Shown here: positions 24,430-32,620 of the stretch, in pieces
How positions within the stretch are numbered: position 1 is the first letter of the stretch
Layout: each line of letters opens with the position of its first letter
Assembly: GCA_964594985.1 (NCBI GenBank)
Contig: CAZQNQ010000008.1
Coordinates: forward strand, 107,706-171,705
Direction: 5' to 3'
Source: JADLHS01 sp964594985
Lineage (GTDB): Bacteria; Verrucomicrobiota; Verrucomicrobiia; Limisphaerales; JADLHS01
DNA length: 64,000 bases
Position numbers and translations under genes: made by a program
The notes under the pieces: model-generated
Told to the model about the DNA's origin: nothing
Databases searched by the model: none
What the model saw: only the letters and a program-made list of their open reading frames with translations

Positions 24430-25272
24430 CTAAACAGCTTTGATAACGAGGGCGGTGGTGTTATCGCGGCCATCGTTTTTCACGGCTTCGAGAACAAGTT
24501 GTTTGGCGGGATTACAATCGCAGTCGGCTTCATCCGCGGCTTGCAACACGTCAAGAATATGATGGTTGTAAAGTCCCTCGGTCAAACCGTCGGAGCACAG
24601 GAGGAAAATATCGCCGGGTTCATAACCCACCGCACCGACTTGCGGGTCAACGAACTGATTGCTGCCGCCCAATGATTTTTGAAGCACGTTGCGACGCGGA
24701 TGGGTGCGGGCTTCGCGTTCGTTGATCTGACCGTTGCGAAACATCCAGCCGACGTAGGTGTCGTCATGGCTGATTTGCTTGATTGTGCCGGCGCGCTGGG
24801 AGAGATAGTAGATGCGACTGTCACCGATGTGGCCGAAATACATCCAGCCTGGCGTGAACCAGCAGAGACTAAGGGTGGTTTCCATGCCGTGGCATTCTTC
24901 ATAACTCTGCCCAAGGTAAGCGAGGGAGCGATGCACCTGGCTGAACAGTTCGGTCAGCACGTCCTCGAAACCGGCATCGAGTCCCGCCGCACGTTGCCCA
25001 AAGGAGCGCGGGAGGAGCGTGGTGATTTTCTCGACAGCGATGTTGCTGGCATATTCGCCGGCACGGGCGCCTCCCATGCCATCGCTGACGGCAAAGGCAA
25101 AATCGGATTGAGCGAGGGAGGCGGTGCCGAATTTGCCGAGGCGTTGAACTTCGCGGGCGTCGAATTTAAGGCCGAGGAAGGAGTCTTCGTTGTTTTTGCG
25201 GACTTTGCCGCGGTCGGTCCAGCCGAACCAGTGGAGCGATGTGGCCGTCGCTTCGGTTTGTGTTTGAATCAT
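24430..25272 (-). CDS. PP2C-family serine/threonine phosphatase
   Basis: A cytoplasmic metal-dependent phosphatase (PPM/Stp type). Expected motifs appear in order: GKVRKNNEDSFLGL (metal Asp), AVSDGMGGARAGEYAS (metal Asp), GMETTLSLCWF, GHIGDSRIYYL, ISHDDTYVGWM, LQKSLGG, GDIFLLCSDGLTEGL and GRDNTTALVI (last metal Asp). It is 280 aa with no membrane segment. Its ATG overlaps the stop of the upstream kinase-like gene, so the two are translationally coupled, suggesting an opposing kinase/phosphatase pair. It sits between amt and glutamine synthetase, but a role in nitrogen control is only suggested by position. Confidence 0.93.
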   Translation of the reverse strand: MIQTQTEATATSLHWFGWTDRGKVRKNNEDSFLGLKFDAREVQRLGKFGTASLAQSDFAFAVSDGMGGARAGEYASNIAVEKITTLLPRSFGQRAAGLDAGFEDVLTELFSQVHRSLAYLGQSYEECHGMETTLSLCWFTPGWMYFGHIGDSRIYYLSQRAGTIKQISHDDTYVGWMFRNGQINEREARTHPRRNVLQKSLGGSNQFVDPQVGAVGYEPGDIFLLCSDGLTEGLYNHHILDVLQAADEADCDCNPAKQLVLEAVKNDGRDNTTALVIKAV

Positions 25273-25685
25273 TTCGGAGAAGATTTTTCGGCATCCGGCA
25301 ACAGGGTGGCAAACTCGAAATCAATCAGGCAGAACCGACCGTCGCTTTGGCGATAGGTAACGTTGCGTATATCTGGATCGTCGTGGCGGACGCCGAAGGG
25401 CTCGAGTTCGGCGAAGAGTTCCTTGGTGCGTTTCTCGTCGAGATGCTGGACACGCGAACCGCAATTGGTGGTGGTGATGCGCACTTTCTCCGCATCAGCT
25501 TCGAGCAAACGCGGAACGAAGGGGCATTCGCGGGCTTCGAGGTGACGCAGGATTTGGACTTCGCGGTCAAACCGCTGCCGGGCATCTGGACCGTGATAAG
25601 CTTTAATGACCCGACCATCAAAGGTCAGGTTCACGGTAGCCCGAAGCGTATCTTTTACTTTTAGCATCGCGTTGAGTGGCAACAA
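25269..25685 (-). CDS. Miniature protein-kinase-like protein (138 aa)
   Basis: The protein keeps the order of kinase landmarks in under 140 residues: a Lys in RVIKAYHGPDARQRF, a helix-C-like REVQILRHLE, a catalytic-loop-like VRHDDPDIRNVTY and a metal-loop-like FCLIDFEFA (DFE in place of DFG). The glycine-rich loop is replaced by LRATVNLTFDG and most of the C-lobe is missing. It may be a minimal RIO/KdkA-like kinase or an inactive pseudokinase. A second ATG seven codons in could also start it. Its stop overlaps the PP2C start (ATGA), making a two-gene unit. Confidence 0.75.
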   Translation of the reverse strand: MLPLNAMLKVKDTLRATVNLTFDGRVIKAYHGPDARQRFDREVQILRHLEARECPFVPRLLEADAEKVRITTTNCGSRVQHLDEKRTKELFAELEPFGVRHDDPDIRNVTYRQSDGRFCLIDFEFATLLPDAEKSSPK

Positions 25686-26014
25686 CCCGGTTCGCGTTCA
25701 CTATGGAGCAAGCCAAACAGCGAGGAAAGCCTCATCCACCGAGGCGACGCAGGGATTTGCCCACGGCGAATAAATTTCAACAGCAAGCGGGGCTGAAATT
25801 CCGGCCGGGCAGCAGATGAAAATAAATTCAGAATTGATGAAAAGCCTGCTGCTGTTGGGTTGAAAGGCATTCATGAAAATGGTTCAGCAAAATTCTTGCG
25901 GCGCGGCATTGCGCCTGCTGAAATGCCGCACCGTAGATTGGCTCTGGGCGTTGTGTCCCGGCTGATCCACCGAACCGAATTCACAATACACACGAATAAA
26001 CAACAACCACGCAC
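25686..26014. other. 329-bp region ahead of the GSII gene
   Basis: No coding frame is supported. The strip 25800-26010 is AT-richer than its surroundings and should hold the divergent promoters of the kinase/phosphatase pair and glnA. No convincing operator or riboswitch fold was recognised. Confidence 0.4.
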
Positions 26015-27058
26015 ATGGCCAAATACAAATTAGAATACCTCTGGCTTGACGGTTATGAACCCGTCGCCAATCTCCGCGGCAAAACTCAGATCAAAGAATT
26101 CAAAGCTTTCCCCAAGCTCGAAGAACTCCCGATGTGGGGCTTCGACGGCAGCTCCACGCGCCAGGCCGAAGGTCGCACTTCTGATTGCATGCTCAAGCCC
26201 GTGGCTGTCTATCCCGACACCACCCGCAAGAATGGCGTGCTCGTCATGTGCGAAGTCATGATGCCGGACGGCAAAACCCCGCATCCGAGCAACAGCCGCG
26301 CTTCCATCCTCGACGACCCCGGGGCGTGGTTCGGCTTCGAGCAGGAATATTTCCTCTACAAGAACGGCAAGCCGCTCGGTTTCCCCTGTGGCGGCGGTTA
26401 TCCGTATCCGCAAGGCCTCTATTACACCGGCGTCGGTTATGATGCGGTCGGCGACATCGCCCGCAAGATTGTTGAAGAACATCTCGACCTCTGCTTGGAC
26501 GCCGGCATCAACCACGAAGGCATCAACGCCGAAGTGGCCAAGGGCCAATGGGAATTCCAGATCTTCGGTAAAGGCTCGAAAAGCGCTGCCGACCAGATGT
26601 GGGTTGCCCGCTACCTTCTCATGCGCTTGTGCGAAAAATACGGGGTGGATGTCGTCTGGCATTGCAAACCCCTCGGCAAAGACGTGGATTGGAATGGTTC
26701 TGGCATGCACTCCAACTTCTCTACTGCTTACATGCGCGAAACCGGCGGCAAGGAATACTTCGAAGCGCTCATGGCCGCGTTCGACAAATATAAGAACGAA
26801 CACATCGCCGTGTATGGCCCGGACAATCATCTCCGCTTAACCGGCCTGCATGAAACGCAGTCCATTGACAAGTTCAACTACGGGGTCGCCAACCGCGGCG
26901 CGTCCATCCGCGTTCCGCACAGCTTCGTAAACAACGATTACAAAGGTTACCTCGAAGATCGCCGTCCGAACTCCCAAGGCGACCCCTACAAGATCGCCAG
27001 CCGCATCTTGCAGACCATCGCGACAGTTCCGCTCTCTGGCAAGAAAGCCAAGAAGTAA
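26015..27058 (+). CDS. glnA: Glutamine synthetase, eukaryote-type (GSII)
   Basis: Makes glutamine from glutamate, ammonia and ATP. The protein is the short GSII type (347 aa) and not the ~470-aa bacterial GSI. Signatures are ELPMWGFDGSSTRQAEG, GAWFGFEQEYFLY (metal Glu residues), INAEVAKGQWEFQI, MHSNFSTAYMRETGG, DNHLRLTGLHETQSIDKFNY, NRGASIRVPHS and YLEDRRPNSQGDPY. The adenylylation-site Tyr region of GSI is absent, so control must differ from the enteric system; the nearby P-II and phosphatase genes are candidates. A strong terminator lies 30 bp downstream, so it is monocistronic. Confidence 0.97.
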   Translation: MAKYKLEYLWLDGYEPVANLRGKTQIKEFKAFPKLEELPMWGFDGSSTRQAEGRTSDCMLKPVAVYPDTTRKNGVLVMCEVMMPDGKTPHPSNSRASILDDPGAWFGFEQEYFLYKNGKPLGFPCGGGYPYPQGLYYTGVGYDAVGDIARKIVEEHLDLCLDAGINHEGINAEVAKGQWEFQIFGKGSKSAADQMWVARYLLMRLCEKYGVDVVWHCKPLGKDVDWNGSGMHSNFSTAYMRETGGKEYFEALMAAFDKYKNEHIAVYGPDNHLRLTGLHETQSIDKFNYGVANRGASIRVPHSFVNNDYKGYLEDRRPNSQGDPYKIASRILQTIATVPLSGKKAKK

Positions 27059-27088
27059 TTCATCTCGGCATCAAAGCCGAAAACAACA

Positions 27089-27121
27089 ACAGGCGTGACT
27101 TCGGTCACGCCTGTTTTGTTT
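27089..27121 (+). terminator. Rho-independent terminator of glnA
   Basis: A perfect 11-bp stem (ACAGGCGTGAC at 27089-27099 with 27104-27114) closed by a stable TTCG tetraloop is followed by TTTGTTTT. It begins 31 bp after the glnA stop. Confidence 0.9.
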
Positions 27122-27138
27122 TGGATACAATCTGGGAT

Positions 27139-28533
27139 TCAAGGAATGAATTGTCGCAGCCGATAGAGCCGGCCCGAACTTTGGAGCGGCTCATGAACCG
27201 TCATCACACCGTTGGTGGCTGATATTGGCCCCGCCAAGTCCACCCATTGGTCTTGCAGGATGTTGGTCTTGTATTCCACCTGATAGGTCTTGCCCAACCA
27301 TGCCTCCCAACTAATCTCAAATCCGGCTGGAGTCAGGCTTGATTGAAGGTTGCCCACTGCGGGATTCAGCCAGAAAACGGTGCCTTTCAAGTCTGGCCCT
27401 TGATCAAATGTGGTGCCGTAAATGTTCCCGGTCGCGTCTTGCGCCAAGCCGCCATAGGGTGACGCGCCATTAGCATCAAAACCGAAGGATATCAATGCGG
27501 CAAATACGCCGTTTGTGGTGAATTGAAAAACGGTGCCGCGCGGAACATTCGCCGTATCACCACCCAGGATGGTTGTTCCATAATAAGTGCCATCCTGTCC
27601 ACGCAACAAGGTGGACCAGGGATTTTCGCCGTCTTTTTCACCATCAAAGGAGCGCAGTATGGTGTGGCCCCCATTGGTTGTAATCCGGAATATGGTGCCC
27701 GCGGCATTCACACCGCCGTAGGCTGTAGTACCATAAAACACACCGGTGGGATCGAGCGTCAAACCGCCATAGGGCGTGGCTCCGTTCGTTCCCTCAAAAG
27801 AGAATACTGATGTGAAGAAACCATTGGTCGCAAACTTGAAGACCGTTCCCAGATTTGCAGCGCCTCCCGTCAAGGTTGTCCCGTACAAGTGACTATCAAG
27901 GCCCATAGAAACTTCTGCGTAGGGCCTCGAACCATTGACTCCGTCAAAGGAATGAAGAGAACTGAAGTTTCCATTTGTTGTCAGTCGAAAGATTGTTCCC
28001 AAATTGTTTGCCCCACCCTGTTGCGTAGTTCCATAAAAGGCGCCATCCGCTCCCCGTTTCAGCCGGGCGGACGGTTTCGCTCCGTCTGTTCCGCCAAAAG
28101 AATGCAATGTGGTCAAACTGCCATGGGTGCTGATTCTAAAGAGGGTGCCTAGCCCGCCAGATCCGCCAACCAGGGTTGTGCCATATAGATACCCATCGTC
28201 ACCTGAAGCCAGAGCCCCGTATGGTTGGGCGCCGTTGGTATTATTAAAAGACCAGAGCGTGGTCGTAATGCCTGCTGGCGAAATTTTATAAATCGTGCCG
28301 TGACCGAATGGAATTCCATTTGTTCCTCCTTGGTATGTCGTGCCATACAGAAATCCATCGCTCCCGACCAACACCCCGGCATAAGGTTTGGCCCCATCTG
28401 GAATGACTCCCATTGAACCAGAAAACGAAGTCAATGTGGTAAGGCTCGCACTTCCGGCAGTTGCCATTTCCCCACCCCTCCCCAATAGCACGGCTACCGC
28501 GACGGCAATGCACTTGTGAAGGTAAAAGGACAT
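27139..28533 (-). CDS. Secreted GloVer-type tandem-repeat protein (464 aa)
   Basis: A signal peptide (MSFYLHKCIAVAVAVLLG) is followed by about nine repeats of roughly 40 residues. Each has the pattern YGTT..GG...GTIF..TTNG....L.SF.G.NGA.PY (for example DGTYYGTTILGG, GVFYGTTAYGG, GAFYGTTQQGG). This is the 'GloVer' repeat of choice-of-anchor proteins and probably folds as a beta-propeller. The last ~65 residues (FEISWEAWLGKTYQVEYKTN ... GRLYRLRQF) match the C-terminal module also seen in the protein ending at 14961. A role at the cell surface is likely; the ligand is unknown. The PEP-CTERM gene follows upstream on the same strand. Confidence 0.85.
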   Translation of the reverse strand: MSFYLHKCIAVAVAVLLGRGGEMATAGSASLTTLTSFSGSMGVIPDGAKPYAGVLVGSDGFLYGTTYQGGTNGIPFGHGTIYKISPAGITTTLWSFNNTNGAQPYGALASGDDGYLYGTTLVGGSGGLGTLFRISTHGSLTTLHSFGGTDGAKPSARLKRGADGAFYGTTQQGGANNLGTIFRLTTNGNFSSLHSFDGVNGSRPYAEVSMGLDSHLYGTTLTGGAANLGTVFKFATNGFFTSVFSFEGTNGATPYGGLTLDPTGVFYGTTAYGGVNAAGTIFRITTNGGHTILRSFDGEKDGENPWSTLLRGQDGTYYGTTILGGDTANVPRGTVFQFTTNGVFAALISFGFDANGASPYGGLAQDATGNIYGTTFDQGPDLKGTVFWLNPAVGNLQSSLTPAGFEISWEAWLGKTYQVEYKTNILQDQWVDLAGPISATNGVMTVHEPLQSSGRLYRLRQFIP

Positions 28534-28614
28534 GTTTTAAAAACAGCCCGATTGCCATCACCCCTGTAGCAAGTTGTTCTGAATGGCTAAACCACCAACT
28601 TGCAGAGTTTTTTG

Positions 28615-29466
28615 TCAGTTGCTAGAACCAACACGACGGCGGGCAAATCCGAGCGTGGCCAAGCCGATTGCCATGAGTGCAATCGCGGATGGCTCTGGAA
28701 CGACATAAACGCTCTTGTTGATGGCAATGTCAAAAGATTCATTGGCGGGAATCACAACATCCCATTGGAAGGCCCAGACAGCATCACCAGTCACAGGTCC
28801 GACATTGTCACTCAAAGTAGTTGGATATGAATCCAACAGTTTTGTGAGCGTTGACTGGGATAAGCCAACTTCACCATGGTTTGCGGCTGGACTGACTATC
28901 TCGTCGGCAAAAAAGGCGTTTCCCTTAGTCTGAAAAGCTTTCTCAAACAATCCTTGTGCGTTTTGCTCCAGAGTCACCGTGTCCCCCAACCAGTTGCCAC
29001 CGAGATCAAAATCTACGTACTGGAAAAAATGGAAGTTGAGCGGGTTGCCGGTCAGATTTTTGATGGTGATCTGCTCACCAATGGACGAACTGCTGCTGCC
29101 AATAGCCCCACCTTGCAGGGCATAGTTGATCGTGATGCTGAAATTATTACCGCTCTGATAGACGGTGTTCAGAATGCCTGGAGAAACCAGTGTTGCCGAA
29201 ATAAGGTCAAGGTTGCTGATGGGGTTCTCGTAACCACTATTCCCATTGCGATAAAAGAATGACTGGCGATAAAGCTGGGTATTACCATCCACTGTCCACT
29301 CAGTCAGTCCGTACGGCCCATCTGCCTGAATGGTCGCGGTCGAATTCCCGTTGGTTAAAACATCGGTCCACGCATGTGCCAATTGCATTGACGCCGCCAC
29401 CGCAAACAAAAAACAAGCTGCCGAAACAATTCGCACTTGTCCAAAAAAACGACTGCTAAAATCCAT
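28615..29466 (-). CDS. PEP-CTERM sorting-domain exported protein (283 aa)
   Basis: An N-terminal signal peptide (FFGQVRIVSAACFLFAVAAS..AHA) leads to a beta-rich body with SFFYRNGNSGYENPISNLDL and HFFQYVDFDLGGNWLGDTVT. The C-terminus VVPEPSAIALMAIGLATLGF ARRR is a canonical PEP-CTERM tripartite signal: the PEP motif, a hydrophobic helix and an Arg cluster. Such proteins are processed by an exosortase (EpsH-like) and are linked with extracellular polysaccharide. No exosortase gene is in this window. The body carries no enzymatic motif. An 81-bp gap separates it from the GloVer gene, so co-transcription is possible. Confidence 0.9.
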   Translation of the reverse strand: MDFSSRFFGQVRIVSAACFLFAVAASMQLAHAWTDVLTNGNSTATIQADGPYGLTEWTVDGNTQLYRQSFFYRNGNSGYENPISNLDLISATLVSPGILNTVYQSGNNFSITINYALQGGAIGSSSSSIGEQITIKNLTGNPLNFHFFQYVDFDLGGNWLGDTVTLEQNAQGLFEKAFQTKGNAFFADEIVSPAANHGEVGLSQSTLTKLLDSYPTTLSDNVGPVTGDAVWAFQWDVVIPANESFDIAINKSVYVVPEPSAIALMAIGLATLGFARRRVGSSN

Positions 29467-29924
29467 ATACGTGTCCTTAACTATTTATAGCTCTGGGTGA
29501 ACTAGGTTGCCGAAATTCTCTCTCTCTCAGTGTGTTCTGTCAACGATTAACTTGACTTGGACCCGACTAAAATTGCCTGTGTTTACAATGGTCTTGTACA
29601 GCTTTGCTGCTCCGTACAAACACCGATGCAAACACTGCTTTGTTAAGCGACGTGATTGTAATGGGCTCTGACTTCAGCGGATACGTTTTGAACTCCAATA
29701 TTGCGGATAGCGCACCTGAACTTTGCGGTTCTGATCCTCACGGGTGAGATGCGGCAATTCAACATTGCAGTTATTCAGCTTCAACGGACAGGCTTTGAAT
29801 CGCGGCGATGGCAGTTTCATGTTTTGTCAGACTGGCACCTATAAGCCACTTCCCTGTTTCCTACACCAGAAACAGCCTCCGCCCCAATCGTCAAATCACG
29901 CTGGCTGCGATTAACTTAGGCACA
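29467..29924. other. 458-bp divergent intergenic region
   Basis: AT-rich gap between the PEP-CTERM gene and the hybrid kinase. The kinase frame is open from an ATG at 29808, so its translated part may begin inside this stretch. No repeat, RNA or further gene is recognised; promoters for both flanking genes are expected here. Confidence 0.4.
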
Positions 29925-32480
29925 GTGAAAAGAAATGTTCGAGTTCTGTTATGCGACGACCACACCCTGATCCGCACAAATGTCCGCCGGGTGATCGGCG
30001 ACTTGCCGGGCTTTGAAGTCGTCGGGGAGGCCGAGGCGGGCAACGTCGGCGTCCAGATGGCTACCGATCTGGCCGTGGATCTCGTGGTCATGGATGTCTC
30101 CATGCCCGAACTCGATGGCATCGAAGCCACGCGGCAGATCCTCGCCAAGTCGCCGCAGGTCAAAGTGCTCATCTTCTCCAGCGCGGATCACGAAACCGTG
30201 CCGAACGCCTTTTCCGCCGGCGCCCACGGTTACCTTCTCAAAGGTGCCAGTGCCGGCGAACTGCATGACGCAGTGAAGTCTGTCATGTCGGGCGGACGCT
30301 ATTTGAGCCAGAGCCTCAAGACCGAAGACACGCCCGCCGGAGCCAAACCCCAACCTGCACCGCACGTCGGTGCTTCGCTCAAAGCGTATGAAGGTCGCGT
30401 TTACAAGGTCGCACTCGTGGACGATTCCGATGTGGTGCGGGAGCGGGTGGCGGCGACCCTTTCCTCGCTGGGAGGCGTGGCAGTGGTTGGCCAGGCCGGT
30501 GATGTGCCAGAAGGGCTGCGCTTGGTCCGCGAGACCAAACCCGACCTGCTCATTCTGGACATCGGCTTGCCGGGCGAAAGCGGCATCACGCTGCTGGAGA
30601 TCGCCAAAAAGGAACAGCTTGTTCCGTTCGTCATGATGCTGACCAATCAGGACCATCCCAAGCTGCGCGAGCACTGCATGGAACTGGGAGCGAACTACTA
30701 TTTTCACAAGCCGACGGAATTCGAGAAGATGATTGACCTGTGTTCTGAACTGGCCAACGCGGCGCGCTCTGCTCATTCCCCCGACCAGCCGGATTCCCCC
30801 CACCCGTCCTTCAAGATCCCCGTCGAGACCATTGACCCGGAGGAACAGCGGGCGGTCCAACTGGATGACATCCATAAGCAGTTGCGCGATGAAATCGCGG
30901 CGCGACAACGCGCCGAACACGCACTGCGGGAGAGCCAGACGCAGCTCCGTCAGCTTGAGGATCACAGCCACGAACAGGCGCAACTGCTCGACCTGGCCTA
31001 CGATGCCATTATCATCCGCGATCTCGAAGACCGCGTGTTATTTTGGAACAAAAGCGCGCAAAGCCTCTACGGTTGGGCCGCCACCGAAGTGCTTGGCCGC
31101 CGGATCGCCGAGTTTTTACCGGACGACACCACCACATCGCTCGAAGTGCGCAAAGTCATTTTTGAAACGGGCGCTTGGAGTGGGGAAGTTCGTCTGAACA
31201 CCCGCAAAGGCTGCGAGATCGTTGTCGAGTCCCGCCTGACCCTCATCCGCGATCGAGACGGCAAACCCAAGTCGGTGCTGGCCGTCAATACCAACATTAC
31301 CGAACGCAAGCGGCTGGAGACCCATTTCCTGCGGTCCCAACGCATGGAGAGCATCGGCATGCTGGCTGGCGGCATCGCCCACGACCTGAACAACGTGCTC
31401 GCGCCCATCATCATGTCCACTCAGTTGCTGGATATGGAAACGAGCGATCCCGGCCAAAAGAAAAAGCTTAACATCATCATGGCCAGTGCCCGGCGCGGCG
31501 CCGATCTGGTCCGGCAGATCCTGACATTTTATCGGAACGATCAACGCACGCATCAGGAACTTTCCCCGGCCTATCTCATCAAGGAACTCCGGCACATCGT
31601 CGGCGAAACCTTCCCCAAATGCATCCAGGTGAACGCCGATGCTCCCAAGGGACTCTGGCAGGTGGCGGGCGAACCGACCCAGTTGCATCAAGTGCTGATG
31701 AATCTTTGCGTCAACTCCCGCGATGCAATGCCTTCCGGCGGCACCCTGGTGATCGAGGCGGAAAATGTCACGGCCACCAATCCCTGCGCCAGCCCGGCAG
31801 GAAGCCCAGCCAAACCCGCGCCGTATGTGTTGATTTCAGTGCGCGACACCGGGACCGGCATTGCACCGGAAATCCGCGAAAAGATTTTTGAGCCGTTCTT
31901 CACCACCAAAGCGCCCGGCAAAGGCACGGGGCTGGGGCTTTCCACCTCGCTCGCCATCGTCAAGAGTCATGGCGGTTTCATTCAGGTGGAAAGCGAAGTC
32001 GGCACCGGTTCAGTGTTCCGGATTTACCTCCCCGCGTTGGATCAGGGCGCGTCAACTTCGTCGCAAACCGAGCAATTCCAGATTCCCCGCGGGCGCGGCG
32101 AACTCGTCCTGGTGGTGGACGATGAAGCCTCGGTCCGTTTGATCATGGCCCAGACCTTGAAGACTTATGGCTACCGCACCTTGACGGCAAACGATGGCGC
32201 GGAAGCGGTCATGATCTATCAGCAACGCGCCGCCGATATCGCCGTCGTGTTGGTGGACTTGATGATGCCGGTGATGGACGGCGTCGCCACCATCCGCAAG
32301 CTGGCGGAGATCAATCCAAAATTGAAAGTCATCGCCGTGAGCGGTCTCGAGTCCAGCGATGCGTTGGCCCAGGCCGGCGAGAGTTGCGCCCGGGCCTTTC
32401 TGCCCAAGCCCTACACCGCCGCCAATCTGCTCAAGACGCTCAGTAAGATTTTAAGTGAGGGTGGGGAAAACCAAGGGTGA
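29925..32480 (+). CDS. Hybrid histidine kinase with two N-terminal receivers, PAS, kinase core and C-terminal receiver
   Basis: Domain order from the chosen GTG: receiver 1 at about residues 4-120 (LLCDDHTLIR, phospho-Asp in VVMDVSMPELDG), receiver 2 at about 162-285 (ALVDDSDVVR, LILDIGLPG), a coiled linker, and a PAS domain at about 355-470 (AYDAIIIRDLEDRVLFWN). These are followed by HisKA with His486 in GGIAHDLNNVLAP, HATPase at about 580-715 (DTGTGIAPEIREKIFEPFFT, GTGLGLSTSLAIVKSHGG), and receiver 3 at about 727-850 (LVVDDEASVR, VLVDLMMPVMDG). There is no membrane segment, so it acts in the cytoplasm. The GTG at 29925 follows TAGG and abuts the first conserved strand; an ATG at 29808 would add 39 unlike residues. 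No partner DNA-binding regulator is adjacent. Confidence 0.93.
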   Translation: MKRNVRVLLCDDHTLIRTNVRRVIGDLPGFEVVGEAEAGNVGVQMATDLAVDLVVMDVSMPELDGIEATRQILAKSPQVKVLIFSSADHETVPNAFSAGAHGYLLKGASAGELHDAVKSVMSGGRYLSQSLKTEDTPAGAKPQPAPHVGASLKAYEGRVYKVALVDDSDVVRERVAATLSSLGGVAVVGQAGDVPEGLRLVRETKPDLLILDIGLPGESGITLLEIAKKEQLVPFVMMLTNQDHPKLREHCMELGANYYFHKPTEFEKMIDLCSELANAARSAHSPDQPDSPHPSFKIPVETIDPEEQRAVQLDDIHKQLRDEIAARQRAEHALRESQTQLRQLEDHSHEQAQLLDLAYDAIIIRDLEDRVLFWNKSAQSLYGWAATEVLGRRIAEFLPDDTTTSLEVRKVIFETGAWSGEVRLNTRKGCEIVVESRLTLIRDRDGKPKSVLAVNTNITERKRLETHFLRSQRMESIGMLAGGIAHDLNNVLAPIIMSTQLLDMETSDPGQKKKLNIIMASARRGADLVRQILTFYRNDQRTHQELSPAYLIKELRHIVGETFPKCIQVNADAPKGLWQVAGEPTQLHQVLMNLCVNSRDAMPSGGTLVIEAENVTATNPCASPAGSPAKPAPYVLISVRDTGTGIAPEIREKIFEPFFTTKAPGKGTGLGLSTSLAIVKSHGGFIQVESEVGTGSVFRIYLPALDQGASTSSQTEQFQIPRGRGELVLVVDDEASVRLIMAQTLKTYGYRTLTANDGAEAVMIYQQRAADIAVVLVDLMMPVMDGVATIRKLAEINPKLKVIAVSGLESSDALAQAGESCARAFLPKPYTAANLLKTLSKILSEGGENQG

Positions 32481-32620
32481 CGTGGTCGCAAGTGCGAGTA
32501 AAAGTTCATCGGGTGCGATTGTCAGCCAAGGAGCAATCGCACCAGACAGCACGACCACGTCACCAACCTTGCTTGGGCCAGCGCGCCCGCCGCGCCTTGA
32601 CGCCAAGAATACTTGGCGTC
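32477..32620. repeat. Nested inverted repeats and terminator-like hairpin between convergent genes
   Basis: GTGACGTGGTCG (32477-32488, overlapping the kinase stop) pairs with 32552-32563, enclosing a second pair GTGCGATTG/CAATCGCAC. A separate perfect 9-bp hairpin GACGCCAAG-AATA-CTTGGCGTC occupies 32599-32620 and overlaps the stop codon of the lytic transglycosylase. Both could end transcription between the converging genes. Confidence 0.6.

Noticed and set aside
29808..29924. 39-residue N-terminal extension of the hybrid kinase
   Set aside because: No similarity to receiver or signal sequences and no ribosome site; kept only as an alternative start.
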